From NCBI RefSeq assembly GCF_015694735.1, contig NZ_JADQDP010000001.1, positions 992,001-1,056,000 on the forward strand: 64,000 nt of DNA, read 5' to 3'. Below, piece by piece: positions 34,218 through 44,174 of this stretch. Position numbers and translations under genes: made by a program. The notes beneath the pieces are model-generated. The model was not told the origin of the DNA. It searched no databases and saw nothing but the letters and a program-made list of their open reading frames with translations. Origin of the DNA: Hymenobacter properus (GTDB taxonomy: Bacteria; Bacteroidota; Bacteroidia; Cytophagales; Hymenobacteraceae). Every line of letters begins with the position of its first letter. The stretch's first letter is position 1.

Positions 34218-35276
34218 ATGTCGCGTTTATTCAGCGCCTCGCTGGTCTTTGGGCTGGCGGGGCTGCTGTTGGCAGGGTGCCAGGTTCCCGACATTGCGGT
34301 GACGCCCACCGAAACGGTGCCGGGCACCGCCATGCCCGCCAATTTTCCGGCGCCGCTGTATGCCGCCGCGGCCAACCCGCCCGATGCGGCCACGTTTGCG
34401 CTTGGCCGCTCCTTGTTCTACGACCCGCTGCTCTCGCGCGATGGCACCGTGTCGTGCGGCAGCTGCCACCAGCAGTTTGTGGCGTTTGCCCAGCAGGGCC
34501 ACCGCGTCAGCCACGGCGTCGACAACCGCCTGGGCACCCGCAACGCGCCGGCCCTGCAAAACCTGCGCTGGAAGCCCAACCTGCTTTGGGACGGCGGCGC
34601 CAGCAACCTCGAAACCATGCCGCTGGCCCCCCTCACTAACCCGGTGGAGATGGACGAGACGCTGAGCAACGTGCTGCGCAAGCTGAACGCCAACGCCGGC
34701 TACACCCGGCGCTTTGCGCAGGTGTACGGCCCGGGCCCCATCGACTCGTACCAGTTTCTGCGGGCGCTGGCGCAGTTCACCGCCTCGCTCACGTCGGCCA
34801 ATTCGCGCTACGACCATTATGTGCGCGGCGAAGGCTCGGCCACGCTCAGCCCGGCCGAGCTGCAGGGCCGGCAGCTGGTGGCGCAGAAGTGCGCCAGCTG
34901 CCACGCCACCGATTTGTTTACCGACGAGTCGTTTCGGAACAATGGACTGAACGCCACATTCGGGGCCGACTCGGGCCGGGCGCACATCACCGGGCGGGCC
35001 TCCGACGTGGGCCGCTTCAAGGTGCCCAGCCTGCGCAACGTGGCCCTCACGCCGCCCTACATGCACGATGGCCGCTTCAATACCCTCGAAGAAGTGCTGG
35101 CGCACTACGACCACGGCGTCATCGCCTCGCCTACGCTCGATGCCGCGCTGCGGCCAGCGGGCGGCCCGGTGGGCATTCCGCTCACGGCCGCCGAGCAGGC
35201 CAACATCATTGCCTTTCTGAAGACGCTCACCGACGAGGACTTCCTCCACGACGCCCGCCTGGCCGAGCAGCCCTGA
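34218..35276 (+). CDS. Di-heme cytochrome c peroxidase-family protein (MbnH-like)
   Basis: 352 residues with a lipoprotein signal (FGLAGLLLAGC). Two c-type heme sites are present, CGSCH (Cys80-His84) and CASCH (Cys225-His229), together with the family's RNAPALQNLRW, GRFKVPSLRNVALTPPYMHDG and LTAAEQANIIAFLKTLT segments. It acts in the periplasm, lipid-anchored. In context with the MbnP-like gene it most likely is the MbnH-type enzyme that modifies that partner, rather than a hydrogen-peroxide detoxifier. Confidence 0.85.
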   Translation: MSRLFSASLVFGLAGLLLAGCQVPDIAVTPTETVPGTAMPANFPAPLYAAAANPPDAATFALGRSLFYDPLLSRDGTVSCGSCHQQFVAFAQQGHRVSHGVDNRLGTRNAPALQNLRWKPNLLWDGGASNLETMPLAPLTNPVEMDETLSNVLRKLNANAGYTRRFAQVYGPGPIDSYQFLRALAQFTASLTSANSRYDHYVRGEGSATLSPAELQGRQLVAQKCASCHATDLFTDESFRNNGLNATFGADSGRAHITGRASDVGRFKVPSLRNVALTPPYMHDGRFNTLEEVLAHYDHGVIASPTLDAALRPAGGPVGIPLTAAEQANIIAFLKTLTDEDFLHDARLAEQP

Positions 35277-35318
35277 GCCTGCCTTGGGCCCGGGGCCTCA
35301 CCCCTCTTGCTTGTTGCT

Positions 35319-36326
35319 ATGAAATTGAAAAATATCCTGTTGCTTGGCCTGCTGCTGAGCGGCCTGGCCCTGCCCGGCCGGGCCTGCGACATCTGCGGCT
35401 GCTTCATGGGCATCACGCCCTACGACAACCAGAGCAGCCTGAGCCTGATGCACCGGTACCGCGTGTTCAACGGCTACCGCGCCTACGGGCAGTCGCCGCA
35501 GTTTTTTCCGGCCGGGGCGCGTCCGTTCTTTCCCTCGCCGCTGAACGGCGACAACGGCTACACGCACAACCACAACGGCGACCCCAACGATTTTGAGGCC
35601 TTTCGCGTCATCGAATTGCGCGGCAAGTACTTTCTCTCGCAGCGCGTCGAGTTGAATGCGTTTGTGCCCTACGTGATGAACACCTCACAGATAAACGGCC
35701 GGCAGCTCAACTCCTCTGGGCTGGGCGACGTGACGCTGTTTGCCGGCTACCACCTCATCCGGGCCATCGAAACGGCCGGGGTGCAAAGCCGCCTCATCGT
35801 GGGCGGCGGCCTGAAGCTGCCCACCGGCGAGTACACCCGCCAAAATGCCCAGGGCCGGCGCTACCCGCTGCTCAACCAGATGGGCACCGGCACCACCGAC
35901 GGGTTTATTTACGCCAATTACATCGGCAGCTACCACAGCTTCGGGTTGAGTGTGAACAGCAGCTACCGCCGCTCGACGGAAAACCGGTTTCAGAACAGCC
36001 TGGCGCCGAGCACGGCCACGTTTGCCAGCCTGTTCTACCGCCTGCCGCTGGGCGAGAACTGGCAGGTATACCCTTCGGCCGAGTTTTTCTACGAGAAAAC
36101 GGCGGGCGAAATGCTCGACGGCAACCTCACCGGCGAGCACGCCATGAACAACGCCCTGCTGGGCCCAGGCCTGGGCGTGTACTACAAAAACCTGTCGTTG
36201 AACACCAGCTTCCAGCTGCCCGTGTACAACGCCGATACCGACCACCCCGTGAGCGCCGGGCGCTTGGTACTGGCCGTGGGCTACAGCTTCAACCAAACCA
36301 AATACCTGCTCCACCGCAAAAGCTGA
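35319..36326 (+). CDS. Outer-membrane beta-barrel transporter-like protein
   Basis: 335 residues with signal peptide (MKLKNILLLGLLLSGLALPGRA). The mature N-terminus has CDICGCFMG, a likely metal-binding motif, followed by beta-strand-rich sequence with alternating aromatic and small residues and a terminal strand (LVLAVGYSFNQTKYLL). It is the last gene of the operon with the MbnP/MbnH-like pair, 42 bases downstream, so it may transport a copper-related compound across the outer membrane. Confidence 0.7.
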   Translation: MKLKNILLLGLLLSGLALPGRACDICGCFMGITPYDNQSSLSLMHRYRVFNGYRAYGQSPQFFPAGARPFFPSPLNGDNGYTHNHNGDPNDFEAFRVIELRGKYFLSQRVELNAFVPYVMNTSQINGRQLNSSGLGDVTLFAGYHLIRAIETAGVQSRLIVGGGLKLPTGEYTRQNAQGRRYPLLNQMGTGTTDGFIYANYIGSYHSFGLSVNSSYRRSTENRFQNSLAPSTATFASLFYRLPLGENWQVYPSAEFFYEKTAGEMLDGNLTGEHAMNNALLGPGLGVYYKNLSLNTSFQLPVYNADTDHPVSAGRLVLAVGYSFNQTKYLLHRKS

Positions 36327-36394
36327 ACGCTGGGAACCCGTGCTGCTGAGGCGCGTAGGAAGTTTATTCATCCACTTTCTTTCCTTTTGCAGCT

Positions 36395-36745
36395 ATGAGC
36401 ATCACCCTCAATCCGCAGGCTGTGGCCTACGCCCGCCGCCTCATTCAGGACGGCAAACTCAAGAACGACCAAGGCCACTGGGGCCAGCACAACCCCGACT
36501 CGACCAGGGAAAATGCCTTCCTCGAAAAGCACGAGATGGAGGAGTATGCCAACTGGCACCTTGGCCTCGACATGAGCAAGGGTGCCGACACCAAGGGCCG
36601 CTACCACTTTCCCTACGGCGACTTCAAAACCGTGCACCGCGACGGCCTGATTGCCGCCAAGGAGCGCGCCGCCCAGCAAGGCTACAAAGATGTTGAAAAT
36701 GCGGCCGACGAGCTGTTGGAACTGCTCGAGAAAGAAGCAAAATAG
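36395..36745 (+). CDS. Conserved cytoplasmic protein, unknown
   Basis: 116 residues, hydrophilic. Shows a conserved-looking core, GHWGQHNPDSTRENAFLEKH followed by EEYANWHLGLD and GRYHFPYGDFKTVHRDGL, typical of a small family widespread in bacteria but without a known role. It has its own strong terminator. No signal peptide or membrane segment. Confidence 0.7.
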   Translation: MSITLNPQAVAYARRLIQDGKLKNDQGHWGQHNPDSTRENAFLEKHEMEEYANWHLGLDMSKGADTKGRYHFPYGDFKTVHRDGLIAAKERAAQQGYKDVENAADELLELLEKEAK

Positions 36746-36760
36746 CGCTGCACGTCCATG

Positions 36761-36798
36761 CAGAAAGCCCCGGCCGCGAGTGCGGCCGGGGCTTTCTG
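36761..36798. terminator. Strong hairpin terminator
   Basis: CAGAAAGCCCCGGCCGC and GCGGCCGGGGCTTTCTG pair perfectly around GAGT. It separates convergent genes. Confidence 0.85.
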
Positions 36799-36837
36799 CT
36801 ATTGACTGAATGGGCAACTTAAATCTTGACGTCCAAG

Positions 36838-37299
36838 CTATTTCACGCCACAATAGGTCACGCCCGATGACACCCGCTCGTACACGCTGTTGATGGCGCA
36901 GCCACCGCCGGTGGTCAGCTCCATGCGACTGTCGGTGAGCGAGGTAATGATTTCCTGCCGGTCGTAGGACTGCCCGTTGGGCGAGTTGGCCGATTTAAAG
37001 AATAGCACTTTGTCTTCGCCGCTGTCGTAGCTGTGCTTCACGGTGCGCACCTCGTAGGTGCTGCTTTCCTGCAGCTGGCCGTTGTAGTAGCGGGAATACT
37101 GCTGGTTGGCCCCGAGCATCAGCCGGGAGTCCTGGCCAGCGGGCACCGCATCCATTTTGCCCGTAATGCCGCCGCCAGACACGGTGAGGCGCCATTCGCC
37201 CTCCACGGTCACGGGGGCTACGTCGTGGGTGCGCTGGCAGGCGCTGAGGCTGCTAATGGCCATGACCAGCAGCGGAGCGAAGCGTTGGATTGTAGTCAT
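36838..37299 (-). CDS. Small secreted lipoprotein, unknown
   Basis: 153 residues; ATG 37299 gives a lipoprotein signal (MTTIQRFAPLLVMAISSLSAC). The mature part is beta-rich (EGEWRLTVSGGGITG, QQYSRYYNGQLQESSTYEV) and resembles small Bacteroidota lipocalin-like lipoproteins. Two Cys near the end (GGGCAIN, VTYCGVK) may form a disulphide. Function unknown. Confidence 0.6.
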   Translation of the reverse strand: MTTIQRFAPLLVMAISSLSACQRTHDVAPVTVEGEWRLTVSGGGITGKMDAVPAGQDSRLMLGANQQYSRYYNGQLQESSTYEVRTVKHSYDSGEDKVLFFKSANSPNGQSYDRQEIITSLTDSRMELTTGGGCAINSVYERVSSGVTYCGVK

Positions 37300-37367
37300 A
37301 ATCGGGGAATTTTGAGGATGGATACCCGCTTGACCGGCACCCCTCCCCCGCCGGTTGCACGCCACAT

Positions 37368-37400
37368 AAAAAAAGCCCCGACTGCTAGTCGGGGCTTTTT
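37368..37400. terminator. Bidirectional terminator
   Basis: AAAAAAAGCCCCGACT and AGTCGGGGCTTTTT pair around GCT. It lies between the end of the large adhesin gene and the upstream region of the lipoprotein gene. Confidence 0.85.
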
Positions 37401-37423
37401 CTCAGCATGCAGCTTTTGATGGA

Positions 37424-40400
37424 TTATTCGACCACGAGCTTCTTCACCACCACGCCAGCTTGGGTTTGCAGGCGCAGCGAGTACACGCCCGTAGCCAGGC
37501 CGGTGAGCGGCAGGGTGTGGGTGGTTCCGCCGGCGGGCAGCACGCGCTGCACCACCACGCGGCCCACGGCATCGAGCAACGCGGCCGTCACGGCCAGGCG
37601 GCCCAGCGCGGCGGGCAGTTCCACAAACACGGCCTTGGAAGCCGGGTTCGGGTACACCACTACCTGCGCCGTGAGAGCAGCCGAGGCGGTGCTTAGCACT
37701 GCCTGGGGCGAGAACACCAGCTCGAAACGGCCGGTAATCAACGCCGCGGCATTGCTCACCGTGAACTGGTAACGGGGCTGGGCGCGCAGGTCCACCACGG
37801 CGCCGGTCAGCAGGTCGCGCAGGTACACGGGCGTGGTGCCCAGGTTCAGCAACTGCGTAGTGTTGAAGCTGAACGAGCCGGCCGCGGGCACGCCCACAGT
37901 CAGCGGCACCACCACGGTGGCCGTGCCCAAGGCAGGCAGGGCATCGATGGCCAGGCGCTGGGCGCCGGTTTCGGCCGACACGTTCAGGCCGTGGCTGTTG
38001 GGCAGTTTCACGGCGTCCAGCTCGCGGTCAACGCCCGGGGTGGCGCCGTTCTCGAAGTACACGTACACCGGGTCGGCTTGGCCAGCCCCCTGCAGGTCGA
38101 GTTGCACCAGGGGGCGGGTTTCAACGGTGCGGTGGTACACCGGGCTGGTGTAGCTGGTCAGGCGCTGGCTGTTGCGGAAGGTGAGCGAGCCGCTGGTCTG
38201 GCCGTTGCTCACCCGCACAAAGAAGCCCTGCCCCTGGGCCAGCAGTGAGTTCGGGCTGTTGGCGTTGCCGCCTACTCCGTTCACGCTGGCGCGGTACGTG
38301 CCGGCGTACTGGCTGGTGCTCTCAAACACGTAGATGGCCGCGTCGAGGCCCGGGCGGTCGGCCGGGGCCACTTGGGTGTAGTCCAACGGCGCCGGGTAGG
38401 GGTTGCCCACCAGGGCCCAGCCGGCATCGGGCGCCGTGGCGCCGCTGTTGCGGGCCAAGTTCAGCGTCACGTTGCCGTTGTTTAGGGGGCCGTTCAAGTT
38501 TAGCGTCTGGTTGGCCGCCAGGTTCACGGTGTAGCCCTGGCCCACGGTCAGCGGGTCGGCGAGGCTGGTGGGAGAATACCAGCCTTTGTCGAAAGCATTG
38601 AGGTTGTTGTTGGTCGTGGCCAGGCGGCTCTGGTCATAACCATACACCGTGGGGAAGTTTGATACCAGTGTGGGCGTGGCCGAGTTGTTATAAGCCGGGT
38701 TTACGACCGGCGTGAAGCTACCCGTTGCCAGACTGCCCACCGTGGCCAGGCCCACCGGGGCCGAATAGTGGCGGTAGCCCAGGCCCGGGTTCAGGTCGGG
38801 CGCGATGTAGCGTTGCACCGTAGCCTGGCCAAAGACGAAGCCGGCGCTGCTACTGTTCACCACCAGGGCTGTGCCCGCAGCATCCGATTCAAGCACAAAG
38901 GCATTGCCTTGGGTCACGAATGCCCCATTGAGGGTGAGCAGGCGTTGCACCGCTGCGCCGGCCGAGGTGCTCAGCAGTACCCCGTTGCTGTTCACGGTCA
39001 GGTTCCAGAACCGCAGGCGGCTGCTGCCGAGCAGGTTCGGGCCGTTGGTTTGGGCCGTGGTGCCCAGCACCACCGTGCCCCCCGTCGCGTTGAAGCTGCC
39101 GTTGTTGGTCAGGTCGGCGCGCACGTCGAGCGTGCCGCCGGATTGGTTCAACGTGGCTCCGCTATTCAAAGTCAGGCTGCGGGCCGAGGCGGTGCCGCTG
39201 CCAATGGCGGGCATGTTTGGCACGCCGGCCGGCACGGTGGCATCGAGGCTAATGGTGGGCACCACGTTGGGCGTCCAGTTGGCGGGCGTGTACCAGTCGG
39301 TGCTCTGGCTGCCGTTCCAAACCACACTGGTCGGCGCAGCGATGGTGAGGGCGTAGTCGCGGAAGCCGCTGTAGGGGCCAGGGGCTGCCGAGTTATCGGT
39401 GGCCGTGACGCGGAAGTTGAACGTGCCACTGGCCGTGGGCGTGCCCGAAAGGGTACCGCCGCTGCTCAGGCTCAGGCCCGCTGGCACGGCGCCGGCCGTG
39501 ATGGCATAAGTGTAGGGGGCCGTACCGCCCGACGCCAAGAAGATCTGGCTGTAGGCTACCCCCACCGAGCCGCCTGGTACTGTGGCCGGGTTAACTGTGA
39601 TGGTGGGCGCCTGGAACTGCACGCTCACGGTGTTGCTGGCCGCGTTGCCGGTGTTATTGGCGTCAGTGGCCACGCCCGCGGCCACGCTCACCGACACGGT
39701 TCCGGTGCCACTGGGCGTCACGGTGAAGGTGTAGGGGCCCGCGCCGCTACCGCTGAAGCTGCCGCCGGTCAGCGTGCCGCCCGTCACCGTCACGTCCGCC
39801 GCCGTGAAGGTGCTGCCCACGCTCTGCGAGAAGCTCACCGCGAAGGGAATGGGCGACGTGCTGGTGGGGCTGGCCGGCCCGCTCACCGTGGCCGTCAGGG
39901 CCGGGGCCGTCACGCTAAAGGCGGCCGAGGTGAAAGTCTGGTAAACCCCGATATTCCGTGGCTGGATGTTGCCGAGGAACACGCCGTTGAGGAACACATT
40001 CAGCGCCTGGTCGCCCGTCGTGCAGCAATTACGCTGCGCAGTCTGGAAACTGACTTGGTAGTTGCTACCCGTGGGCACGGCCAGGTTTTGCTGCAGCTGG
40101 CCATTCGCGAGGGAGTTGCTTTGCACGAAGGCCACGGCAATGCCGTTGGGGATGGGCGTCACCGGGGTGAAGGCGCTGCCCTGGTCAGCAATGCCCGCTA
40201 GGGCGTTAAAGGCCCACACGGCGCCGCTCGTGGCGTAGCTGAACGTATTGCCACCGTTGTTGTAGGGGCCGTGGGTTTCGAAGCTAGGGTTCTGTAAGGC
40301 GTTGGCGAAGGCCGTGCCACCGCTGAGCACCTGCACCACGTCCACAAAGGCCGTCACATCCGTGCCCGTGCCGCCCGTGCCCACAATGGAAAGGGTCGGG

Positions 40401-43360
40401 GCCGCCAGGAAGCTCTTGGTGATGGTGTAGGTGGTGCCGCTGGTGTAGGGTACGTTCGAGATGGTCGGCGTCACGCCCGTGCTGCTGAACACGTTCAGGC
40501 GCAGCGTGCCGTCGCCGCTGCCCGTATTCACCGTCACCGTGTAGGTCGTGCCCGAGCCCGATACGCTCGTTATCGAAGCCCCGCTCAGACCGCTCGTGGT
40601 CAGGTTGAAATTAGCGGTACTCAGGCCCGTCACCGCGCCCGAAAACACCACCCGGTAATCGACCGTGGCCGTGGCCGTGGGCGAAGGCGTCAACCCGGTT
40701 ACCGACTGCACCGTCGCCGCGGGCAGGCTATAAGTGAAGGTGTACGGGCTAGGCGTTGCGGCGGTATTGCCGTTGCCAGCCGCATCCTGGGCCACGCCCG
40801 CCGCAATGCTGACCGACACCGCCCCCACGGCCGGGGTCACGGTGAAGGTGTAGGAATTGGCCGGCGTGCTATTAGCAACGAAGCTGCTCACCGAGCTACC
40901 GCTGCTCAGCGTGATGTCGCCGCTGGTGAACGTAGCGCCCACGCTCTCCGAAAACTGAGCCGTGAACGTCACGGGCGAAGTCGTGGTAGCGCCGCCGTTA
41001 ACCACCGTAGCGCTGCTAAGCGTCACCGTGGGCGCTGTGGCATCTACCGTAAAGGTGTTTGTGGCCGAAGGGACGCTCACCGCCCGGCCGCTGCTCAGGG
41101 CCGTGGCATACACGGTGTGGCTGCCATCGGTGAGCGGTGTGGGCTGGGTCAGGCTGAAGCTTCCCCCGGCCGTGGCCGTCGTGGTGCCGGGCGATGAGCC
41201 GTCCACGTACACCGTCACCGTGCTGTTGGCCGGTGCCGTGCCTGTGTAGATGGGCGTAGTCGTGCTGAGCAGGCTGCCATTGGCCGGCGCAGTCACCACC
41301 GGCGCCTGGCTCGTCACGGTGAAGGTGCTGGTCAGGGTTTGGCTGCAGGGCAAGCTCGCCACCACGTTGCCCGAATTGGCTGAAGCGGGCACCACAAACT
41401 GGAAGCCGGTGGCGCTAAGGTTGCTCACCGTAACGGGCGTACCGCCGAGCGTCACGCTGGTCACCCCGCTCAGATTGGTGCCCGTGGCAGTGATGGTGGT
41501 GCCCGGCGTGGCCGGGTTGGGGCTCAGTCCGGTGAGGGTAGCGGTGGGCGGCGGGTTCACCGTTACCTGAGCCGTGGCCGTGCTGACGTTGCCGCTGCCA
41601 TCGGTCACGGTGAGCAGCACGTACTGGGTTTTGTTCGCTTCGGCGCAGTCGTAGCTCAGGCTGGCGGCGTCGGCCGAGTAGCCGGCCTGCACGGCCAGGG
41701 ACTTAGGCGTGCCCAAGCAGGGGTCGTTCAGGATGGGGTTGTTATTGGCAGAAGCCGCGTTGACGGCGTCCATGCTGCCGGTGCTGCGGCTCGTGCTGAA
41801 CGAGTTCTGCGCCGTAGCCAGGCTGTTGGCCGCGTTGCAGGAGCCGAGGGTGTAGTTGCCGTTGCCGTTGTCGTTGGGCGTGCCGTAGCTGGCGAAGCGC
41901 ACCTGCGTGAAGTTGGCCCCGTTGGGCGTGGTCAGGGTCAGCGTTTGGTTTTCGTTGACCTTGCCGTACACGATTTTCTGGATGGTGTAGGTGAGCGTGC
42001 CCGAACCGGTGCTGCCGTTGTTCACGCTGCTGGCGTTCAGCGTGGCCGTGCCGTTGGCGGCCAGGTTCAACGTCACGTTCTGGGCCGTGGCGACGGGCAC
42101 GGCCGCCGTGGTGAACGTCTGCACCGCCCCGTAGCTGGTGCCAGCCGAGTTGGTGGCGTACGCGCGCACCGAGTAGTTGGTGCCCGGCGTCAGGCCCGCA
42201 ATTGTGGCCGAGAAAGTGCCCGTGCCCGTGCCATTGGCCGCTTGTGTGACGCCGCTCCCGCCGATGGTGGGGGTGCCGTTGGTACTCGTGACGCTGTATA
42301 CTACGCCCCGGCCCGTTACCGTCCCGCCGCCATCGGCCGTCACGTTGCCGCCCAGCACGGCACTATTCGTCGCGATGCTGGTGGCGGCCATTGTCGTCAC
42401 GGTCGGCGGCGCTATGGCCAAGGCCAGGCCATTATAAGTAGTGCCGGCAAGGGGAGCCACAATCTGGGTACGGCTGCCTCCGGCTGTGGTAAAGCGCAGG
42501 ATGCCGCCCGTACCCGTGTACTGGTCGGCCACGTAAATCTGGTTGTTCGCCGCATCCAAGGCCAAATCCGTGGGCTGGGTGAAGTTGGTAGCGCCCGAAG
42601 CCAGTGTGGTCACCGCATTCGTGGACAGGTTCACTACCTTCAGGGCGTCCAAAGTGGGGTCGGCGCTGCCTTGGGCAAAGTACAGGCGGCTACCCGCCGC
42701 ATCCAGCGCCAGCCCCGTGTAATCGGCCCCGGCCGTGGGCGCCACGATGCTGGTGCGGTTGGCGCCCGCCGTGGTGAAGCGTAGGATGCGCCCGGTGCCG
42801 ATGTACTGGTCGGCCACATACAGAAAGCCGCCCGTCGCATCCAGCGCCAGGTCGGTGGGCTGAGTGAAGTTGGCAGCGCCCGAGGCCAGCGTGGTCACGG
42901 TCCGCGTTGTCAGGTTCACCACTTTGAGGGCGTCCAAAGTGGGGTCGGTGGCGCTGCCCTGGGTGAAATACAAGAGGTTGTTGGCCACATCCAGGGCCAG
43001 GCCGTTGTAGGTGGCGCCGGCGATAGGGGCCACTATCTGGGTGCGGCTGCCGCCGGCCGTGGTAAAACGCAGGATGCCACCCGTGCCCACGTACTGGTCG
43101 GCCACGTACAGAAAGCCCCCCGCCGGGTCCACGGCCACGTCAGTGGGCTGCGCGAAGCTGGTGGCATTGGAGGCCAGCGTGGCCCCGGCCGTGCCGTCGG
43201 GGTTCACGGCCTTGGCCGCGTCCAGGGTGGCGGTGCTGCTGCCCTGGGTGTAATAAAGCCGGCTCTGGGCCCAGGCGCCAGGCGCGGCCAGCAGCAGCAA
43301 CAGGAAGAGGAGACCGGCTGCTATCCGACCGCGTTGGGCAAAAGTGTAGCGTTGTTTCAT
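37424..43360 (-). CDS. Giant T9SS-exported adhesin with NHL-like, lectin and Ig-like modules
   Basis: 1,978 residues; ATG 43360 gives a signal peptide ending APGAWAQ. Three or four near-copies of an 85-residue beta-propeller-type unit (FTQPTDLALDA, GGFLYVADQY, ILRFTTAGG) come first, then Fn3/Ig modules, a SUEL-type lectin-like domain (VRFASYGTPND, CLGTPKSLAVQ), IPT/TIG and bacterial Ig domains, a putative Ig domain (GTAPYTYAITAGAVPAGLSL), an adhesin middle, and a C-terminal Por sorting domain (VVYPNPASKAVFVELP, GVYSLRLQTQAG). It acts outside the cell, probably in adhesion or matrix. It is downstream of three tail-collar genes on the same strand. Confidence 0.85.
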   Translation of the reverse strand: MKQRYTFAQRGRIAAGLLFLLLLLAAPGAWAQSRLYYTQGSSTATLDAAKAVNPDGTAGATLASNATSFAQPTDVAVDPAGGFLYVADQYVGTGGILRFTTAGGSRTQIVAPIAGATYNGLALDVANNLLYFTQGSATDPTLDALKVVNLTTRTVTTLASGAANFTQPTDLALDATGGFLYVADQYIGTGRILRFTTAGANRTSIVAPTAGADYTGLALDAAGSRLYFAQGSADPTLDALKVVNLSTNAVTTLASGATNFTQPTDLALDAANNQIYVADQYTGTGGILRFTTAGGSRTQIVAPLAGTTYNGLALAIAPPTVTTMAATSIATNSAVLGGNVTADGGGTVTGRGVVYSVTSTNGTPTIGGSGVTQAANGTGTGTFSATIAGLTPGTNYSVRAYATNSAGTSYGAVQTFTTAAVPVATAQNVTLNLAANGTATLNASSVNNGSTGSGTLTYTIQKIVYGKVNENQTLTLTTPNGANFTQVRFASYGTPNDNGNGNYTLGSCNAANSLATAQNSFSTSRSTGSMDAVNAASANNNPILNDPCLGTPKSLAVQAGYSADAASLSYDCAEANKTQYVLLTVTDGSGNVSTATAQVTVNPPPTATLTGLSPNPATPGTTITATGTNLSGVTSVTLGGTPVTVSNLSATGFQFVVPASANSGNVVASLPCSQTLTSTFTVTSQAPVVTAPANGSLLSTTTPIYTGTAPANSTVTVYVDGSSPGTTTATAGGSFSLTQPTPLTDGSHTVYATALSSGRAVSVPSATNTFTVDATAPTVTLSSATVVNGGATTTSPVTFTAQFSESVGATFTSGDITLSSGSSVSSFVANSTPANSYTFTVTPAVGAVSVSIAAGVAQDAAGNGNTAATPSPYTFTYSLPAATVQSVTGLTPSPTATATVDYRVVFSGAVTGLSTANFNLTTSGLSGASITSVSGSGTTYTVTVNTGSGDGTLRLNVFSSTGVTPTISNVPYTSGTTYTITKSFLAAPTLSIVGTGGTGTDVTAFVDVVQVLSGGTAFANALQNPSFETHGPYNNGGNTFSYATSGAVWAFNALAGIADQGSAFTPVTPIPNGIAVAFVQSNSLANGQLQQNLAVPTGSNYQVSFQTAQRNCCTTGDQALNVFLNGVFLGNIQPRNIGVYQTFTSAAFSVTAPALTATVSGPASPTSTSPIPFAVSFSQSVGSTFTAADVTVTGGTLTGGSFSGSGAGPYTFTVTPSGTGTVSVSVAAGVATDANNTGNAASNTVSVQFQAPTITVNPATVPGGSVGVAYSQIFLASGGTAPYTYAITAGAVPAGLSLSSGGTLSGTPTASGTFNFRVTATDNSAAPGPYSGFRDYALTIAAPTSVVWNGSQSTDWYTPANWTPNVVPTISLDATVPAGVPNMPAIGSGTASARSLTLNSGATLNQSGGTLDVRADLTNNGSFNATGGTVVLGTTAQTNGPNLLGSSRLRFWNLTVNSNGVLLSTSAGAAVQRLLTLNGAFVTQGNAFVLESDAAGTALVVNSSSAGFVFGQATVQRYIAPDLNPGLGYRHYSAPVGLATVGSLATGSFTPVVNPAYNNSATPTLVSNFPTVYGYDQSRLATTNNNLNAFDKGWYSPTSLADPLTVGQGYTVNLAANQTLNLNGPLNNGNVTLNLARNSGATAPDAGWALVGNPYPAPLDYTQVAPADRPGLDAAIYVFESTSQYAGTYRASVNGVGGNANSPNSLLAQGQGFFVRVSNGQTSGSLTFRNSQRLTSYTSPVYHRTVETRPLVQLDLQGAGQADPVYVYFENGATPGVDRELDAVKLPNSHGLNVSAETGAQRLAIDALPALGTATVVVPLTVGVPAAGSFSFNTTQLLNLGTTPVYLRDLLTGAVVDLRAQPRYQFTVSNAAALITGRFELVFSPQAVLSTASAALTAQVVVYPNPASKAVFVELPAALGRLAVTAALLDAVGRVVVQRVLPAGGTTHTLPLTGLATGVYSLRLQTQAGVVVKKLVVE

Positions 43361-43429
43361 GGCAACAAGCATAGAAAAGCGAATGCAAAAGCAGAACCGG
43401 GCCCCGGCCGTCGGCCGAGGCAAGCCCGC

Positions 43430-44131
43430 CTACGCGCGGCTAGGGTAAACTCCATACAGGGAAATGCAGTAAGACATCACCAACGACGGCGTCATGGTAC
43501 TGAACGGCTGGCTGCCGCCCGTCGGCACTATGGTGACGGGATGGGCGGCCTGCAGCGGCGCGTCGGTGCCGTAAGCCAGCACGTTCACCGCTTCGCCGTT
43601 CACGTCGGTGGCCACCGGCACCGCGGGCACCGCGCCCACGGGCGAGTTGGTGGTGGCCGTGGCGTTGGCCGTCACGGAGTGTGCGTGGCTGGGCAGCTGG
43701 GAGCTGATTAGCGTTCGGGTTTCGTTCCCGCCGGTCTGCCCTGTTGTGTAGGGCGACAAGCCGGGGGCCTGCCCCTGGTGCCGCGGGGCCCGGCCGCGCA
43801 GGTCGGGCAGGCCAAAGGTGGTCTGGCCATCGCCGCCGTAGGTGGTACCAATCAGCGTGAACAGGGCTGTATAATCGGAAATAGCTACCAGCCTGCCATC
43901 GCAAAGTGCCCAGCCCTGCGGCGCAAAATTGCCCCCAAACAGCATGATTTCGCCTATCATGGGGTCATTACCCGCTACTTTGCGGGGCGCGGCCAGGGCC
44001 GGGGCGGTCACGGCGGCGCCCGTCAGCAGCGCGCCCAGGCGCTTCAGCCAGTTGCGGCGGGCCGGCTCGGCGGGGGCCGCTTGGGAATCCAGCAGGGGCA
44101 CCACGCCGGCAGCAGTTGCTCTCAATCGCAT
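43430..44131 (-). CDS. Tail-collar-domain protein with Tat-like export signal, copy 3
   Basis: 233 residues from ATG 44131. N-terminus has ARRNWLKRL followed by a hydrophobic stretch ending APALAAP, resembling a twin-arginine signal. The body is the phage tail collar domain: GEIMLFGGNFAPQGWALCDG, GTTYGGDGQTTFGLPDLRGR, then a His-containing SHAHSV segment, and an end ISLYGVYPSRA. These are usually called microcystin-dependent-protein-like. Two paralogues precede it, and the giant adhesin gene follows 69 bases downstream. Confidence 0.8.
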   Translation of the reverse strand: MRLRATAAGVVPLLDSQAAPAEPARRNWLKRLGALLTGAAVTAPALAAPRKVAGNDPMIGEIMLFGGNFAPQGWALCDGRLVAISDYTALFTLIGTTYGGDGQTTFGLPDLRGRAPRHQGQAPGLSPYTTGQTGGNETRTLISSQLPSHAHSVTANATATTNSPVGAVPAVPVATDVNGEAVNVLAYGTDAPLQAAHPVTIVPTGGSQPFSTMTPSLVMSYCISLYGVYPSRA

Positions 44132-44174
44132 AGCTTCAAAATGTAAAGTCCAAGAAAAATCCGGGGCCCCCGAC

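Noticed and set aside
34218..35276. Classical cytochrome c peroxidase for hydrogen peroxide removal
   Set aside because: Adjacency to the MbnP-like gene favours the MbnH-type role; the family alone cannot decide.
36361..36395. Possible TAnnTTTG promoter before the gene at 36395
   Set aside because: The best match (TTCCTTTTG) lacks the TA pair at the right place.
38768..40201. 477-codon plus-strand frame
   Set aside because: Shadow of the giant adhesin; low-complexity His/Arg/Gly composition.
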